A stretch of DNA of 64,000 nucleotides, taken from Maylandia zebra. Taxonomy: Eukaryota; Chordata; Actinopteri; Cichliformes; Cichlidae. The notes beneath the pieces are model-generated. The model had not been told where the DNA came from. It was given only the letters and a program-made list of their open reading frames with translations, and searched no databases. The translations under genes were made by a program, and so were the position numbers. Positions within the stretch are counted from its first letter, which is position 1; every line of letters starts with the position of its first letter. Below are positions 46,401 to 57,488 of this stretch, one piece after another. The stretch lies in contig NC_135186.1 in NCBI RefSeq assembly GCF_041146795.1, positions 36,282,867-36,346,866 of the forward strand. The letters are read 5' to 3'.

Positions 46401-49400
46401 ACAGGTCTGGGTAATATGAATAAATATTTCTATTCTGTTTTGGAAAATATGGAATTCAGAGTTTCTAAAGTTAAATTTGTTAGACAAGAAGAGTGTTTTC
46501 ATCCCATTTCAAGCACAGCCAAAACGGTTACTACTGTGTAAGAGAGCTCTTCCCCAGCATGCCTTCTTGTAACTGCGGCCAATTCAGACATCCACATTCA
46601 TTTAACAAAAAACAACATCTATTTATTTTATATATCAAAGACATAAGAAGCTGAACTTTGAAATTTGCTAATAAGAGTGTCAGAACTAAACATTTGCATC
46701 AGTGCCCAAATAATTTGTCCCGTTTGTAGACTTTAATTTTAGTGGTATATGTGAGCAACAGGCTCACTATGTAGAGACCTGCTAATGGTTCAGACCAGTA
46801 AATATTTTCTCAAATGTTTGTTTTACTATCATCTTTTCCCCTTTGTGCATTCAGATGCCCTACAGCAGCATGCTTTTGAGGAAGAGGAGGTTCTTACAGA
46901 CCAGCAGGTCTGTAACCAGGAGAGGAACTCCAGTCTGGACCAAGAGGACCCAGAGACTCCGCAGATTAAAGAGGAAAAGGAGGAACTTGGCAGCAGTCAG
47001 AAGGGAGAGCAGCTTGGGCTGAAGCAGGAGGCTGAAGGCATTATTGTCTGGACTGATAAAAAGCAGCTCAGACTGCTGGAGACCATCTGGAAACCTGTGA
47101 TAAAGTTACACAGAATAGGTATGTAAAACTATGTTGATTTAATAAAAGTGAATATAACTCACAGACAGCTCAGTGGACCAGTGGTTAGCACTGTTGCCTC
47201 ACAGCAACAAGGTCCTGAGTTTGACTCTACCAAGTAGCCAAGCCTTTCTGTGTGGAGTTTGCATGTTCTCCCCTTGTTCACTATCCAGAGACATACGAAC
47301 AGCCGGGTTAGGTTAGTTGGTGATTTTAAATTGCTCATAGGTGTGAATATGAGTGTGAATAGTTGTCTGTGTTTCTGTGTTGACCCTCCGACAGACTGAT
47401 GAACTGTCAGAGAATTGAAGGTCAAAAAGTAATAAGCAACATGAATGAATCTCTTCAGCCTGATTTTCTGTTCTTTATTTAAACACATTTCCACCATTGA
47501 CCTGTGCAAAACGGTGAAAATTAGTACGTAAAAATTCACCAGAATGAAAGACGTGAAACATCTGGGTTTCAAATTTCCACTCACTGGTCAGACAAAATCT
47601 ACACAGAGACACAAAGTCAACAACACAAGTTTCATTTTGTTCTGTTATCAGTTTAAGTTAAAGAATTATGTTTCCTCTGCAGCATGGAAATGGTAAATTT
47701 GAACAGTTTACAGGTCTGGGTAATATGAATAAATATTTCTATTCTGTTTTGGAAAATATGGAATTCAGAGTTTCTAAAGTTAAATTTGTTAGACAAGAAG
47801 AGTGTTTTCATGGCATTTCAAGCACAGCCAAAACGGTTACTACTGTGTAAGAGAGCTCTTCCCCAGCATGCCTTCTTGTAACTGCGGCCAATTCAGACAT
47901 CCACATTCATTTAACAAAAAACAACATCTATTTATTTTATATATCAAAGACATAAGAAGCTGAACTTTGAAATTTGCTAATAAGAGTGTCAGAACTAAAC
48001 ATTTGCATCAGTGCCCAAATAATTTGTCCCGTTTGTAGACTTTAATTTTAGTGGTATATGTGAGCAACAGGCTCACTATGTAGAGACCTGCTAATGGTTC
48101 AGACCAGTAAATATTTTCTCAAATGTTTGTTTTACTATCATCTTTTCCCCTTTGTGCATTCAGATGCCCTACAGCAGCATGCTTTTGAGGAAGAGGAGGT
48201 TCTTACAGACCAGCAGGTCTGTAACCAGGAGAGGAACTCCAGCCTGGACCAAGAGGACCCAGAGACTCCGCAGATTAAAGAGGAAAAGGAGGAACTTGGC
48301 AGCAGTCAGAAGGGAGAGCAGCTTGGGCTGAAGCAGGAGGCTGAAGGCATTATTGTCTGGACTGATAAAAAGCAGCTCAGACTGCTGGAGACCATCTGGA
48401 AACCTGTGATAAAGTTACACAGAATAGGTATGTAAAACTATGTTGATTTAATAAAAGTGAATATAACTCACAGACAGCTCAGTGGACCAGTGGTTAGCAC
48501 TGTTGCCTCACAGCAACAAGGTCCTGAGTTTGACTCTACCAAGTAGCCAAGCCTTTCTGTGTGGAGTTTGCATGTTCTCCCTTTGTTCACTATCCAGAGA
48601 CATACGAACAGCCGGGTTAGGTTAGTTGGTGATTTTAAATTGCTCATAGGTGTGAATATGAGTGTGAATAGTTGTCTGTGTTTCTGTGTTGACCCTCCGA
48701 CAGACTGATGAACTGTCAGAGAATTGAAGGTCAAAAAGTAATAAGCAACATGAATGAATCTCTTCAGCCTGATTTTCTGTTCTTTATTTAAACACATTTC
48801 CACCATTAACCTGTGCAAAACGGTGAAAATTAGTACGTAAAAATTCACCAGAATGAAAGACGTGAAACATCTGGGTTTCAAATTTCCACTCACTGGTCAG
48901 ACAAAATCTACACAGAGACACAAAGTCAACAACACAAGTTTCATTTTGTTCTGTTATCAGTTTAAGTTAAAGAATTATGTTTCCTCTGCAACATGGAAAT
49001 GGTAAATTTGAACAGTTTACAGGTCTGGGTAATATGAATAAATATTTCTATTCTGTTTTGGAAAATATGGAATTCAGAGTTTCTAAAGTTAAATTTGTTA
49101 GACAAGAAGAGTGTTTTCATGGCATTTCAAGCACAGCCAAAACGGTTACTACTGTGTAAGAGAGCTCTTCCCCAGCATGCCTTCTTGTAACTGCGGCCAA
49201 TTCAGACATCCACATTCATTTAACAAAAAACAACATCTATTTATTTTATATATCAAAGACATAAGAAGCTGAACTTTGAAATTTGCTAATAAGAGTGTCA
49301 GAACTAAACATTTGCATCAGTGCCCAAATAATTTGTCCCGTTTGTAGACTTTAATTTTAGTGGTATATGTGAGCAACAGGCTCACTATGTAGAGACCTGC

Positions 49401-51265
49401 TAATGGTTCAGACCAGTAAATATTTTCTCAAATGTTTGTTTTACTATCATCTTTTCCCCTTTGTGCATTCAGATGCCCTACAGCAGCATGCTTTTGAGGA
49501 AGAGGAGGTTCTTACAGACCAGCAGGTCTGTAACCAGGAGAGGAACTCCAGTCTGAACCAGGAGAAACCAGAGAATCCACAGATTAAAGAGGAAAAGGAG
49601 GAACTTGGCAGCAGTCAGAAGGGAGAGCAGCTTGGGCTGAAGCAGGAGGCTGATACCTTCATGGTGACACCCGCTTATGAGGAAAGTGCCTACAGTAAAC
49701 CAGAACCAAACAGTGAGCAGCTCCTTTCTCACAGCTCTCCTGAAGCAGAGACCCGAGATAATGAAAAAAGTCAGCATGTGGTCTCAGGAACTACTAGAAA
49801 TACAGAGCTGAATGAGAGACGTCACAGTCAAAGAGTAGACAACCTTCCTGTGTCATCGAGTAAAAGTAGAACGGACACAAAGAACAAGTCTATACAATGT
49901 GAAGTGTGTGGAAAAACTTTACAGGATGAATACAATATGATTACACATCTAAGAGTTCACACAGGTGAAAAGCCGTATTCCTGTAGCACCTGTGGGAAAA
50001 GATTTGCTGACTTATCAACATTCAAAAAACACAAGAGAATTCACAAAGGTGAGAAGCCGTATTCTTGTGGCACCTGTGGGAAAACATTTGCTACTTCATT
50101 AGAAGTCAAAAAACATACGAGAATTCACACAGGTGAGAAGCCGTATTCCTGTAGCACCTGTGGGAAAAGATTTGCTGCCTCATCAACATTCAAAACACAC
50201 ATGAGAGTTCACACAGGTGAGAAGCCGTACCCTTGTGGTACCTGTGGGAAAAGTTTTGCTGACTTATCAACATTCAAAACACACATGAGAATTCACACAG
50301 GTGAGAAGCCATATTCTTGTAGCACCTGTGAGAAAAGATTTGCTTCCTCATCAACATTCAAAAGACACAATAGAATTCACACAGGTGAGAAGCCGTATTC
50401 TTGTAGCACCTGTGAGAAAAGATTTGCTTCCTCATCAACATTCAAAAAACACATGAGAATTCACACAGGTGAAAAGCCGTATTCTTGTAGCACCTGTGAG
50501 AAAAGATTTGCTTCCTCATCAACATTCAAAAAACACATGAGAATTCACACAGGTGAAAAGCCGTATTCTTGTAGCACCTGTGGGAAAACATTTGCTACTT
50601 CATTAGAAGTCAAAACACACACGAGAATTCACACAGGTGAGAAGCCGTATTCCTGTAGCACCTGTGGGAAAAGATTTGCTACCTCATCAACATTCAAAAC
50701 ACACATGAGAGTTCACACAGGTGAGAAGCCGTACCCTTGTAGTACCTGTGGGAAAAGATTTGCTACCTTATCAAAGGTCAAAACACACATGAGAATTCAC
50801 ACAGGTGAGAAGCCGTATTCTTGTAGCACTTGTGGGAAAAGTTTTGCTGACTTATCAACATTCAAAACACACATGAGAATTCACACAGGTGAGAAGCCAT
50901 ATTCTTGTAGCACCTGTGAGAAAAGATTTGCTTCCTCATCAACATTCAAAAGACACATGAGAATTCACACAGGTGAGAAGCCGTATTCTTGTAGCACCTG
51001 TGAGAAAAGATTTGCTTCCTCATCAACATTCAAAAGACACATGAGAATTCACACAGGTGAAAAGCCGTATTCTTGTAGCACCTGTGAGAAAAGATTTGCT
51101 ACCTCATCAACATTCAAAACACACATGAGAATTCACACAGGTGAAAAGCCGCATTCTTGTAGCACCTCTGAGAAAAGATTTGCTACCTCATCAACATTCA
51201 AAACACACTATCTCCCCTTCTCTGAAGATAACCGTATTGTGAAGAAGCAGCATAGCTTGAACTAA
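43258..51265 (+). CDS. C2H2 zinc-finger gene with tandem acidic exons
   Basis: Model: exon 1 43258-43426 (MSSVQYLREFIKERL..., the first exon of many teleost zinc-finger genes), exon 2a 45546-45809, 2b 46855-47118, 2c 48164-48427 and the last exon 49473-51265 (TAA). All introns are phase 1, so 169+264+264+264+1793 bp gives an open 917-residue product. Exons 2a-c each encode an acidic Glu-rich segment (VCNQERNSSL, IKEEKEELGS) and end in KPVIKLHRI. The last exon repeats that segment and has 15 C2H2 fingers with HTGEKPY linkers plus a sixteenth degenerate one. It is probably a nuclear DNA-binding protein; KRAB is absent. In-frame ATG at 43219 is an alternative start. Whether all three 2-type exons are used is unknown. 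Poly(A) signal AATAAA at 51505. Confidence 0.75.
43500..43765 (+). mobile_element. L2/CR1-like 3' tail repeat
   Basis: CTACTGTCGCCAAAGTGC, ACAATATAAAGTGCCTTGAG and GGCGCTATATAAATAAATAA are hallmarks of the 3' end of a widespread fish LINE and its SINE partners. It lies in intron 1 of the zinc-finger gene and is only about 265 bp. Confidence 0.6.
44051..44913 (-). mobile_element. Solo LTR, 863 bp
   Basis: Starts TGTAACAGGG and ends CTTCCTTACA with a CACAC duplication at 44046-44050 and 44914-44918. On the minus strand AATAAATACTTTG lies near the 3' end, fitting an LTR read on that strand. There is no coding sequence, as after recombination between two LTRs. Lies in intron 1 of the zinc-finger gene. 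Confidence 0.7.
45121..45467 (-). mobile_element. Solo LTR, 347 bp
   Basis: TGTTATGTTC...GGCCGTAACA with a 5-bp duplication ATCAC at 45116-45120 and 45468-45472. On the minus strand AATAAAACTG (near 45218-45228) is a poly(A) signal. Inside is a short tandem repeat of AGCTCACTAGC-containing units (45327-45405). It ends 78 bp before exon 2a. Confidence 0.75.
45593..49650 (+). repeat. 1309-bp tandem units: three copies plus partial fourth
   Basis: Equivalent bases (CTGTAACCAG) lie at 45601, 46910, 48219 and 49528, a constant 1309-bp step. Each unit holds the body of one acidic exon, a diverged SINE (from about 45848, A-box-like GTGGTTAGCACTG) and an intron ending in the acceptor for the next exon. 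Only a few substitutions were noticed between units (e.g. 46502-46504 versus 47811-47813). The fourth copy departs at 49650, where the zinc-finger exon continues as DTFMVTP. Confidence 0.92.
49473..51265 (+). CDS. Zinc-finger gene last exon, 15 + 1 C2H2 fingers
   Basis: Acceptor CATTCAG at 49472, then an acidic segment, a Ser/Thr-rich linker and the finger array from about 49895 to 51205. Fingers follow C-x2-C-x12-H-x3-H with TGEKPY linkers. Helix contact residues fall into few types (for example S-S-T-R in fingers 6, 13 and 14; D-S-T-T in 5 and 12; T-L-E-T in 9), so fingers were copied by unequal exchange. The sixteenth has Ser for the second Cys (CSTSEKRF) and loses the last His (THYLPF), so it cannot bind zinc. 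Ends at TAA 51263. Confidence 0.9.
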
Positions 51266-53650
51266 GTTGTCACATGCAACGTGGGGTTTTTTCTTTCCTT
51301 TTTTTTTTTTTTTTTTTCTTTTTCTTTCCTGCTTCCTCTCTCGGCCACATTGTTTATGCTGCGGTTGACAGGACAACCAACTGCTGGACATCCAGGAGGA
51401 TGTTAAAATTCAACATATCTCTCCTGACAGCTTGTAACGTTGCAGAAAGGAGACTTTTGTGTTTTTTCAATGTGTTGGTGACTGCATAAAACACAAGTTA
51501 AGAGAATAAAAGGATATGGTTTAGCTAGCAATCATTTTTGCAAGCTATAATTTTATAGTTAGCTAATTTAGTTGGCTAATTTACCAGCCACATAAGCCCT
51601 GGGAGTTTTTGTGTTTCAATAACATTAAAATCAAATGAAGGTTCCTCCATTATTCAAATTCCTACTGATGCTAAATAAAGTTGACCCTGATGGATAAATT
51701 CCATGGCTGTTCCCTTTCATGAGTGAGTGATATTGGTTTTTGGTGTCTTCTCCCTGTCGTATGATGAGGGTAGAGCTGTACATTTTAGTTAGAACATGGT
51801 TTATCATATTTAGGTTGAAACTAACTTGCTAAATTCATGTGAACTTCTAACTCCACTGAACTTGGTGAAGTCCTTATTGTAACACCTCTGAGAACAGCTG
51901 CACATTGAAAGACCGTTTTTAACTCTCAGAGGTGCCTCAGTTGCTTTGACTGTGGGGACTGAAGGAGCATCTGGATCTGGAAACTTCAAACAACATCAAA
52001 CAAACAACTTCAGACAGGACAACAAATCTTTCAGCCAGATATTGCCCCTTGGTAGCATAAGAAAGAATGCAGCTTTAAGACACTTCTGTGTCAGCTTCAC
52101 TATTAAAAACCTAAAACACATCCATCTTTAATACGATCTATTATTGTTACCGATATAACGTCTGAAGCAAGAGAATCACTTACATTTTAAATGAAGCAAA
52201 TGTGAAAATCAACCATAAATTAAATTATATAATAAAACAGTATCTAAAAAGAGCTTCTTGCATTATTTTAATAGTCAAGATCAGCGCCTCTTAAAACTTA
52301 GAAAGAAAAATCTAAGACCAAACCACATCAACACAGACAAATTCAGCGTTTATTCTGATCTCAGTGCAGCTCCTACAAGCAAATATAACGTTTTCAATCC
52401 AGCTGCTGATTAAACTGAATAAAACTTGTCATAATAAAACTTTTTGCAAAGCACTTGACAGCAGTCAGACACTTTTCTTTTTCCCTGCCATGTTTTCTTT
52501 ACAGCCCAGGTTTTACTGCTCAGGAAAAACAACTCTAAGGGGAAGCCTTTGTTACTCAGTGAGAAGTCAAGACTAGGGTTATTTTTTAAGCTCATTTAAA
52601 ATACCTGCTGTACAGGCTATAAAAAAATGTACATTTATGATCACTATATCAACAAACATGCACAGAAATACACAATAAAAACATAACACTCAATAAAACA
52701 GCTGAAACAGCTAAAGCTGAAAGCCAGTCAGAGTAAACTGATTTCTAACAGAGTCTTAAAATGATCAGACAGCTCTTATGTTAATCGGGGAGGTTATCCT
52801 AAAGATTAGTGGCAGCCACCAAAAAGACTCTGCCACCATGTTCACGAGATACTAGACATATTTCTTTGGCTGAATGTGATTGTGCTGCTGATTTTTGCTG
52901 GATGTTTCACAGATGTGCTGAGCAGGCTCACTTTGACTTAAGCTACCACTGTACTGATTCTTTGGTAAGTGTTGTGTTTCCAGGTGCTGAATTGTACTAT
53001 ATGCTGTTTAGCCAACAGAAAGCTGAATTTCATTTAAAATACACTTAATGACAAAAGATACTTGACTGTTGATTTGGTTTACCATTAATAATCCTGGAAG
53101 TTAGACGACCTCTGGAAGGTGGACTAGCTTTAGATGAAAACCATACTCAGGTCTCTCCACTTATGCTTATTTTTAACAGTGGACGTCTTTCAGGATCTTT
53201 CTCCACCAACCAACATGGAATCTACTGCCTTCATCAGATGCTGCTCTCCGCATAGTTTCATTTGCCTTTCATGATAAAAGTGACCACTCCATGAGAACCA
53301 TGAAATACTCTTCAGCGTGTGACACAAATTTCCCTCTTGAATTCACAATGTGTAGTTTCATAAGCATTATATGTCTAAATGATGCAACACAGATACTCAT
53401 TTTTTCTTGAGCCACAAGCATGTCTGCAAGAAAAATGTCATCTTACCTTTCTCTCGTTGAGCAGGCATTTCAACTCTACTAAGTTAGGAAAATAAGTGAA
53501 AAAGACCAAACAATTGATCCAGGGCAGGCAAAGGCTCTTCCATGCTCACGAACAAGAGAGTGTAAGGTGAAGATAAGGGTTATTTGAAATCAGCAAAGCT
53601 TCCAGAAGAGCTTGTGGAAGATAGACTGAGAGAGAAAGAAAGGAGAATAA
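51266..53650. other. 3' UTR and spacer without recognised genes
   Basis: A T-rich tract (51297-51330) and AATAAA (51505; another at about 51675) follow the zinc-finger gene. The rest is AT-rich, with short frames only. Confidence 0.5.
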
Positions 53651-53677
53651 TTTCTGATCATTCTTTTTCATGTCCAC

Positions 53678-53801
53678 AGGCCTCAACATCCAGGGAGAAA
53701 CCCATGACAGCACGGAGGACTCATGCACGGCCCTGAAGCTTTACAGGAAGTTCCTGGAACTGTTTCAGGAAGGAGAGAATCATTACGGGACGAAGGTCTG
53801 A
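53678..53801 (+). pseudogene. PAN2 last-exon fragment (copy C)
   Basis: After an acceptor-like TGTCCACAG the + strand reads [20 protein letters not shown] and KLYRKFLELFQEG, the start of the last PAN2 exon with the catalytic Asp of STED. The frame ends at TGA 53799-53801 and the rest of the exon is missing. It is inverted relative to copies A and B and somewhat diverged (KFLELF for KYLELY). A bit of the upstream intron (53655-53677) is also conserved, so it arose from genomic DNA. Confidence 0.8.
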
Positions 53802-54739
53802 CACAGTCTGACTTACACTTCAGCTGCCATCTTGTTTTTAAAAATGGCTGCCCTCCAGGAAAAGTAACATACCTGTATTTAGTCAAAGGAGCTTGCAAAG
53901 AAAAGCGTCTGGACTTCTTTAAGTTGCTTGAAGACGTTTCACCTCTCATCCGAGAAGCTTCTTCAGTTCTAAGGTCAAATGGTGGAGAGTCCCAGATATA
54001 AACCTAGTGGGACTAACCCCCCACAGAGGGACAAAAGGACCCCCTGATGATCCTCTAAATGCCTGAGCCAAGGTGTGAAACTGGGTGTGGGTCCCAATCA
54101 GCCAGAGTTTCGGGTGAGTTCATTGTGAAACCTGGCCCCACCTTATCATGCGAATTCCTGAGATCAGATGGCCCAGGATGTGAGTGGGTGTTGGATATTC
54201 ACAGACGTGGACTACAGCTTTCTTGGCTGCTGCCTCAAAGCACATTGTGCGCTTTCTATCTTGCGTGCTGCACATTATCGTTTATTATTTAGTAAGTACT
54301 GATATCTACTGCTAGCTAGTTTATTGTGATGGTGCTTTTTTTTTTTATTATGTTGCTCTTTGTTGTTTGCTTTCTCTTCTGTTTTTTTTCTCCATACAGG
54401 TGACCCAGGTGTTTTTTTTTTTGTTTGTTTGGGTTTTTTTTTCTTTCTTCCCCCCGTCTCTTCTCCCCTTTGGTTTTCTTTCTCTCCCTCTCTTTCTTTC
54501 ATTCTTTCTCCCTGTCCTATCCCCCAGTCATGTCTGTCCCTTTTGTAGCAACTGAAAATAAAATAAATTCATAATTATAATAAAGGTCAATCAAATGGAC
54601 CAATATGGCAAGGCCATGATGATCCACTTGGTAAAATAAATCTGCTTGGCATCTTTCTTAAGGCCAATTAAGACAACAATTCTGATGGCTATAGATCCAA
54701 ACGGGACAAAAAATAAATAAATAAATAAAAAAGGATGTG

Positions 54740-55235
54740 AGTGGGCGTTAACGCATCTGGGAAGGGATCTCAAAACTGGATTATAGATGGCAGAGAGTTG
54801 GTGTCGTAAACCCCCGCCTCTGTTCAAAGATGGTCGCTCACAGTGGACATAGATGGCTTCTTTCACTCCTCTTTCAAACCATCTGTCCTCTCTGTCCAAA
54901 CTGTGAACATTGGCATCCTCGAAAGAGTGTCCTTTATCCTTAAGATGCAGATGGACTGCTGAGTCTTGTCCTGTGGAGGTGGCTCTTCTATGTTGTGCCA
55001 TGCGCTTGTGAAGTGGCTGTTTGGTCTCTCCAATGAAGAGGTCTCGGCATTCCTCGTTGCACTGTACAGCATACACCACATTGTACACTCATATGTTTTG
55101 GCGTTTTGTCTTTCGGGTGAACCAGTTTTTGTCTGAGCGTGTTGCTGGGTCTGAAATGCACCAGGATGTCATGCTTGGAGAAAACTCTCCTGAGTTTTTC
55201 TGATACACCGGCTACAACGTCTTTGTGATGGACCG
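54740..55235 (-). pseudogene. Penelope GIY-YIG endonuclease region, frameshifted
   Basis: Minus-strand reading gives GVSEKLRRVFSKHDI, then LRQKLVHPKDKTPKH, then in another frame VVYAVQCNEECRDLFIGETK, QPLHKRMAQHRR, HLHLKDKGHSF and EDRWFERGVKEAIYV. This is the C-terminal end of a Penelope protein: the GIY-YIG nuclease (here VYAV and FIGET) nicks the target. A one-base change near 55090 shifts the frame between the two parts. No RT domain precedes it. Confidence 0.82.
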
Positions 55236-55244
55236 AGCAGTGAA

Positions 55245-55855
55245 GGAAACTTAGGCACAGGTTAAAGTCCAAAAAAAGATTTTTTATTTAACCCAAAAAA
55301 CATAATTGGTTAACTCATGCAAAAAGAATCAAAATCTTGGGCCCATAAAAGAGGTCAAACTAACAAAACTCTACTCAAAGTTAACAACACAACTGATAAC
55401 TCAAACAAACTGACCTAACTTAATGAGACAAAGGGGAAACTTAAATAGTGGCTGATCAGCCCACAAAAACAGGAAAAGGGGTAAAACACACAAAACCTAA
55501 CTAAACCAAACATAATGAACTCCAATCCCCCCCCCCCCCCCCCCCCCCCCCCATGGTCCTGAGTTATGGCGTGAACCAATTTGTAGCCTTCCTTTAAAGC
55601 TCGCTCTGCCCCTTTTCCACCTCTTGGCTCCTTAATCAAGGGACTGGAACAGCTGCAACTAAGGTAACTCAGAAAACAAAAGATTAATCATACATAACAG
55701 TGTAAACTAAAATGTGTGCACTTATTTTAGAATGCAGCGTTATGTGGATATATTAATTAACTAAACCAAAACCAGTTATTTATTGTCCTGTAAATAAATT
55801 CCTATATTTAAAGAAAGAAATGTGAATGCAATGTTACTTATAAGCCTCTACACTA
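55245..55855 (-). mobile_element. Probable LTR-like insertion in the Penelope element
   Basis: The Penelope frame stops near 55235 and Penelope-type end sequence resumes near 55857. The block between has AATAAAAAATC on the minus strand near 55283-55294 and TAACA at its right border. It contains a run of 26 C (55527-55552). No clear target duplication was found, so the class is uncertain. Confidence 0.35.
55527..55552. repeat. Poly-C tract, 26 bases
   Basis: Uninterrupted C run (G on the minus strand); its length is uncertain in any assembly. Confidence 0.9.
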
Positions 55856-56005
55856 ACATGGTGGGTATTACCACTGTGTGGCTGTAAGTGCAGCCATCAC
55901 AGTCTTCAAGTAACTTAAAGAAGTCCAGACGCTTTTCTTTGCAAGCTCCTTTGACTATGATGACCTGGATGACTGAGAACCTTCACAGACATACCTGTAT
56001 TTAGT

Positions 56006-57488
56006 TTGTTTGCACAACCAAAAAGCAAAAACTCAGAAAAGACCTTTAAGACCTTTAAATAATGCATATTTAGGACCTCTGAAATTCAACATCCTCTAGT
56101 GTCTCAAAAAATGTTTTCCTTGCTGCTTTAACACAGCCTCACCTGTGATCTGATAAATGTTAAGATTCAGTTCAACCTTTGTCCCATTTATCCACATTAT
56201 ATTTCATAGATATGCACAATAAAACAAATTGTTTTTATTAAACAGACAAATTTTATACATAGTACATATAATTTGCAAATTGACAGAAATCCATGAGAAT
56301 TAATTGTCAAAGTTGCCATTAAAGTCAAGCATCAATCTTTGCTCATATTTTTGTTATTGTACTTTTATGTTTAGCTGTGACTAACTGAACACATTTGTGT
56401 CCTGCTTTGAATGAAAGGGTCCATTTCTCAATTTAAACATCTTTTCAGTCAGGTCCCAATTAGGCATTCTTTAATTGTTAATAGGTAAATATGAGGGTTG
56501 GGATCAAAATGTTGTGCTCCCTCTCTGTCTCTCCGTTTCTGCTCTTCAGAAATAATACTGATCTTTTATGGAACAGCAAAACTGAGATGAACTTTTCTTT
56601 TTTAATATCCTCACACAGATCGACCCATAATTGAAATTGGAGCGATTTTCGTCTACTTCGTTTTTTTTTCTTCTCTCAGTCAAAACATAACCACGATATT
56701 CAAATATCAAAATGCAGCTGTTAGTGTGACCTTGTCGGTGTCAGACTCCAGTAAGACACAGCCTCACACAGCCTGCAGAAAATAACGAGCAATTCGCGCA
56801 GTTACTTTGCTACACTGCTCTCGTGCTCTGGGGGGCTTGTAGATGTCTGGGGCCTTGATCTCCTCCATTCCTGCTTCATGTCCTGGGGGGCAGGGCTCCC
56901 CACACCTACTATTAGACAGTTACACGGAGAACCCTTGTGAATATATGGATCTACACGCACACAGGTGTGTGTTGTCGGACTTGTGTGCTGCTCAGTAACA
57001 TTCAATATTTATTATTTACTGTTACTTGTGGTTATGTTGGTTGTTGCTGTGGATGCGGATGTGCTCATGTGTAAGCCGCTGCTTTGCGCTGCGTTTGGCT
57101 GGGAATTGTTGAAATTAAATATTTACATCTTCGTATATGAATCACATGAATTAGCGCACTGTGCATCACCCCAAGGAAATTTCTACTTACTAAATCTGGA
57201 CCTGGATATCAGCTTCACACCAGCCATTCGTAGTGTTATAAGTCTACTTCACGATCTTCTGAAGAGTCCCGAGTGTTTGGTGACTTCTGACTGACTTTTA
57301 AGTTTAAACAATACTCTGGCACGGAAAAGGTTACAACTTTCTTTGGACTTTTATACCCCTGAAAAAATGCTTCCTCTCTCTCACAGAATCTGTTGATTTC
57401 GGAGCCTTGAACTGGTTCAAAGGCCTTGACTGTCTTACTCGCCACATATTGACAACAATATTCGTACTGATTTATTTTAGTATTATTG
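56006..57488. other. Spacer with one dispersed repeat fragment
   Basis: AT-rich; no gene recognised. About 56835-56915 is the inverted relative of the repeat at 39770-39850. Confidence 0.5.

Larger units (their letters stand above)
53884..55988 (-). mobile_element. Penelope-like element, 5'-truncated, 17-bp TSD
   Basis: The element lies between two copies of ACATACCTGTATTTAGT (53867-53883 and 55989-56005). Its ends are inverted copies of one sequence (TCAAAGGAGCTTGCAAAGAA and on for about 60 bp at 53884; its complement at about 55890-55955), as is usual for the terminal repeats of Penelope elements. Inside, on the minus strand, is the GIY-YIG endonuclease region; the RT is missing. A block near 55245-55855 with a C26 run appears to be a later insertion. 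Confidence 0.8.

Noticed and set aside
49403-49472. ATG at 49403 as start of the zinc-finger protein
   Set aside because: The stretch is intron sequence repeated in every 1309-bp unit and ends at a good acceptor (CATTCAG); spliced entry at 49473 fits phase 1.
54275-54548. Overlapping low-complexity frames on both strands
   Set aside because: Produced by T-rich and CT-rich sequence; composition bias only.
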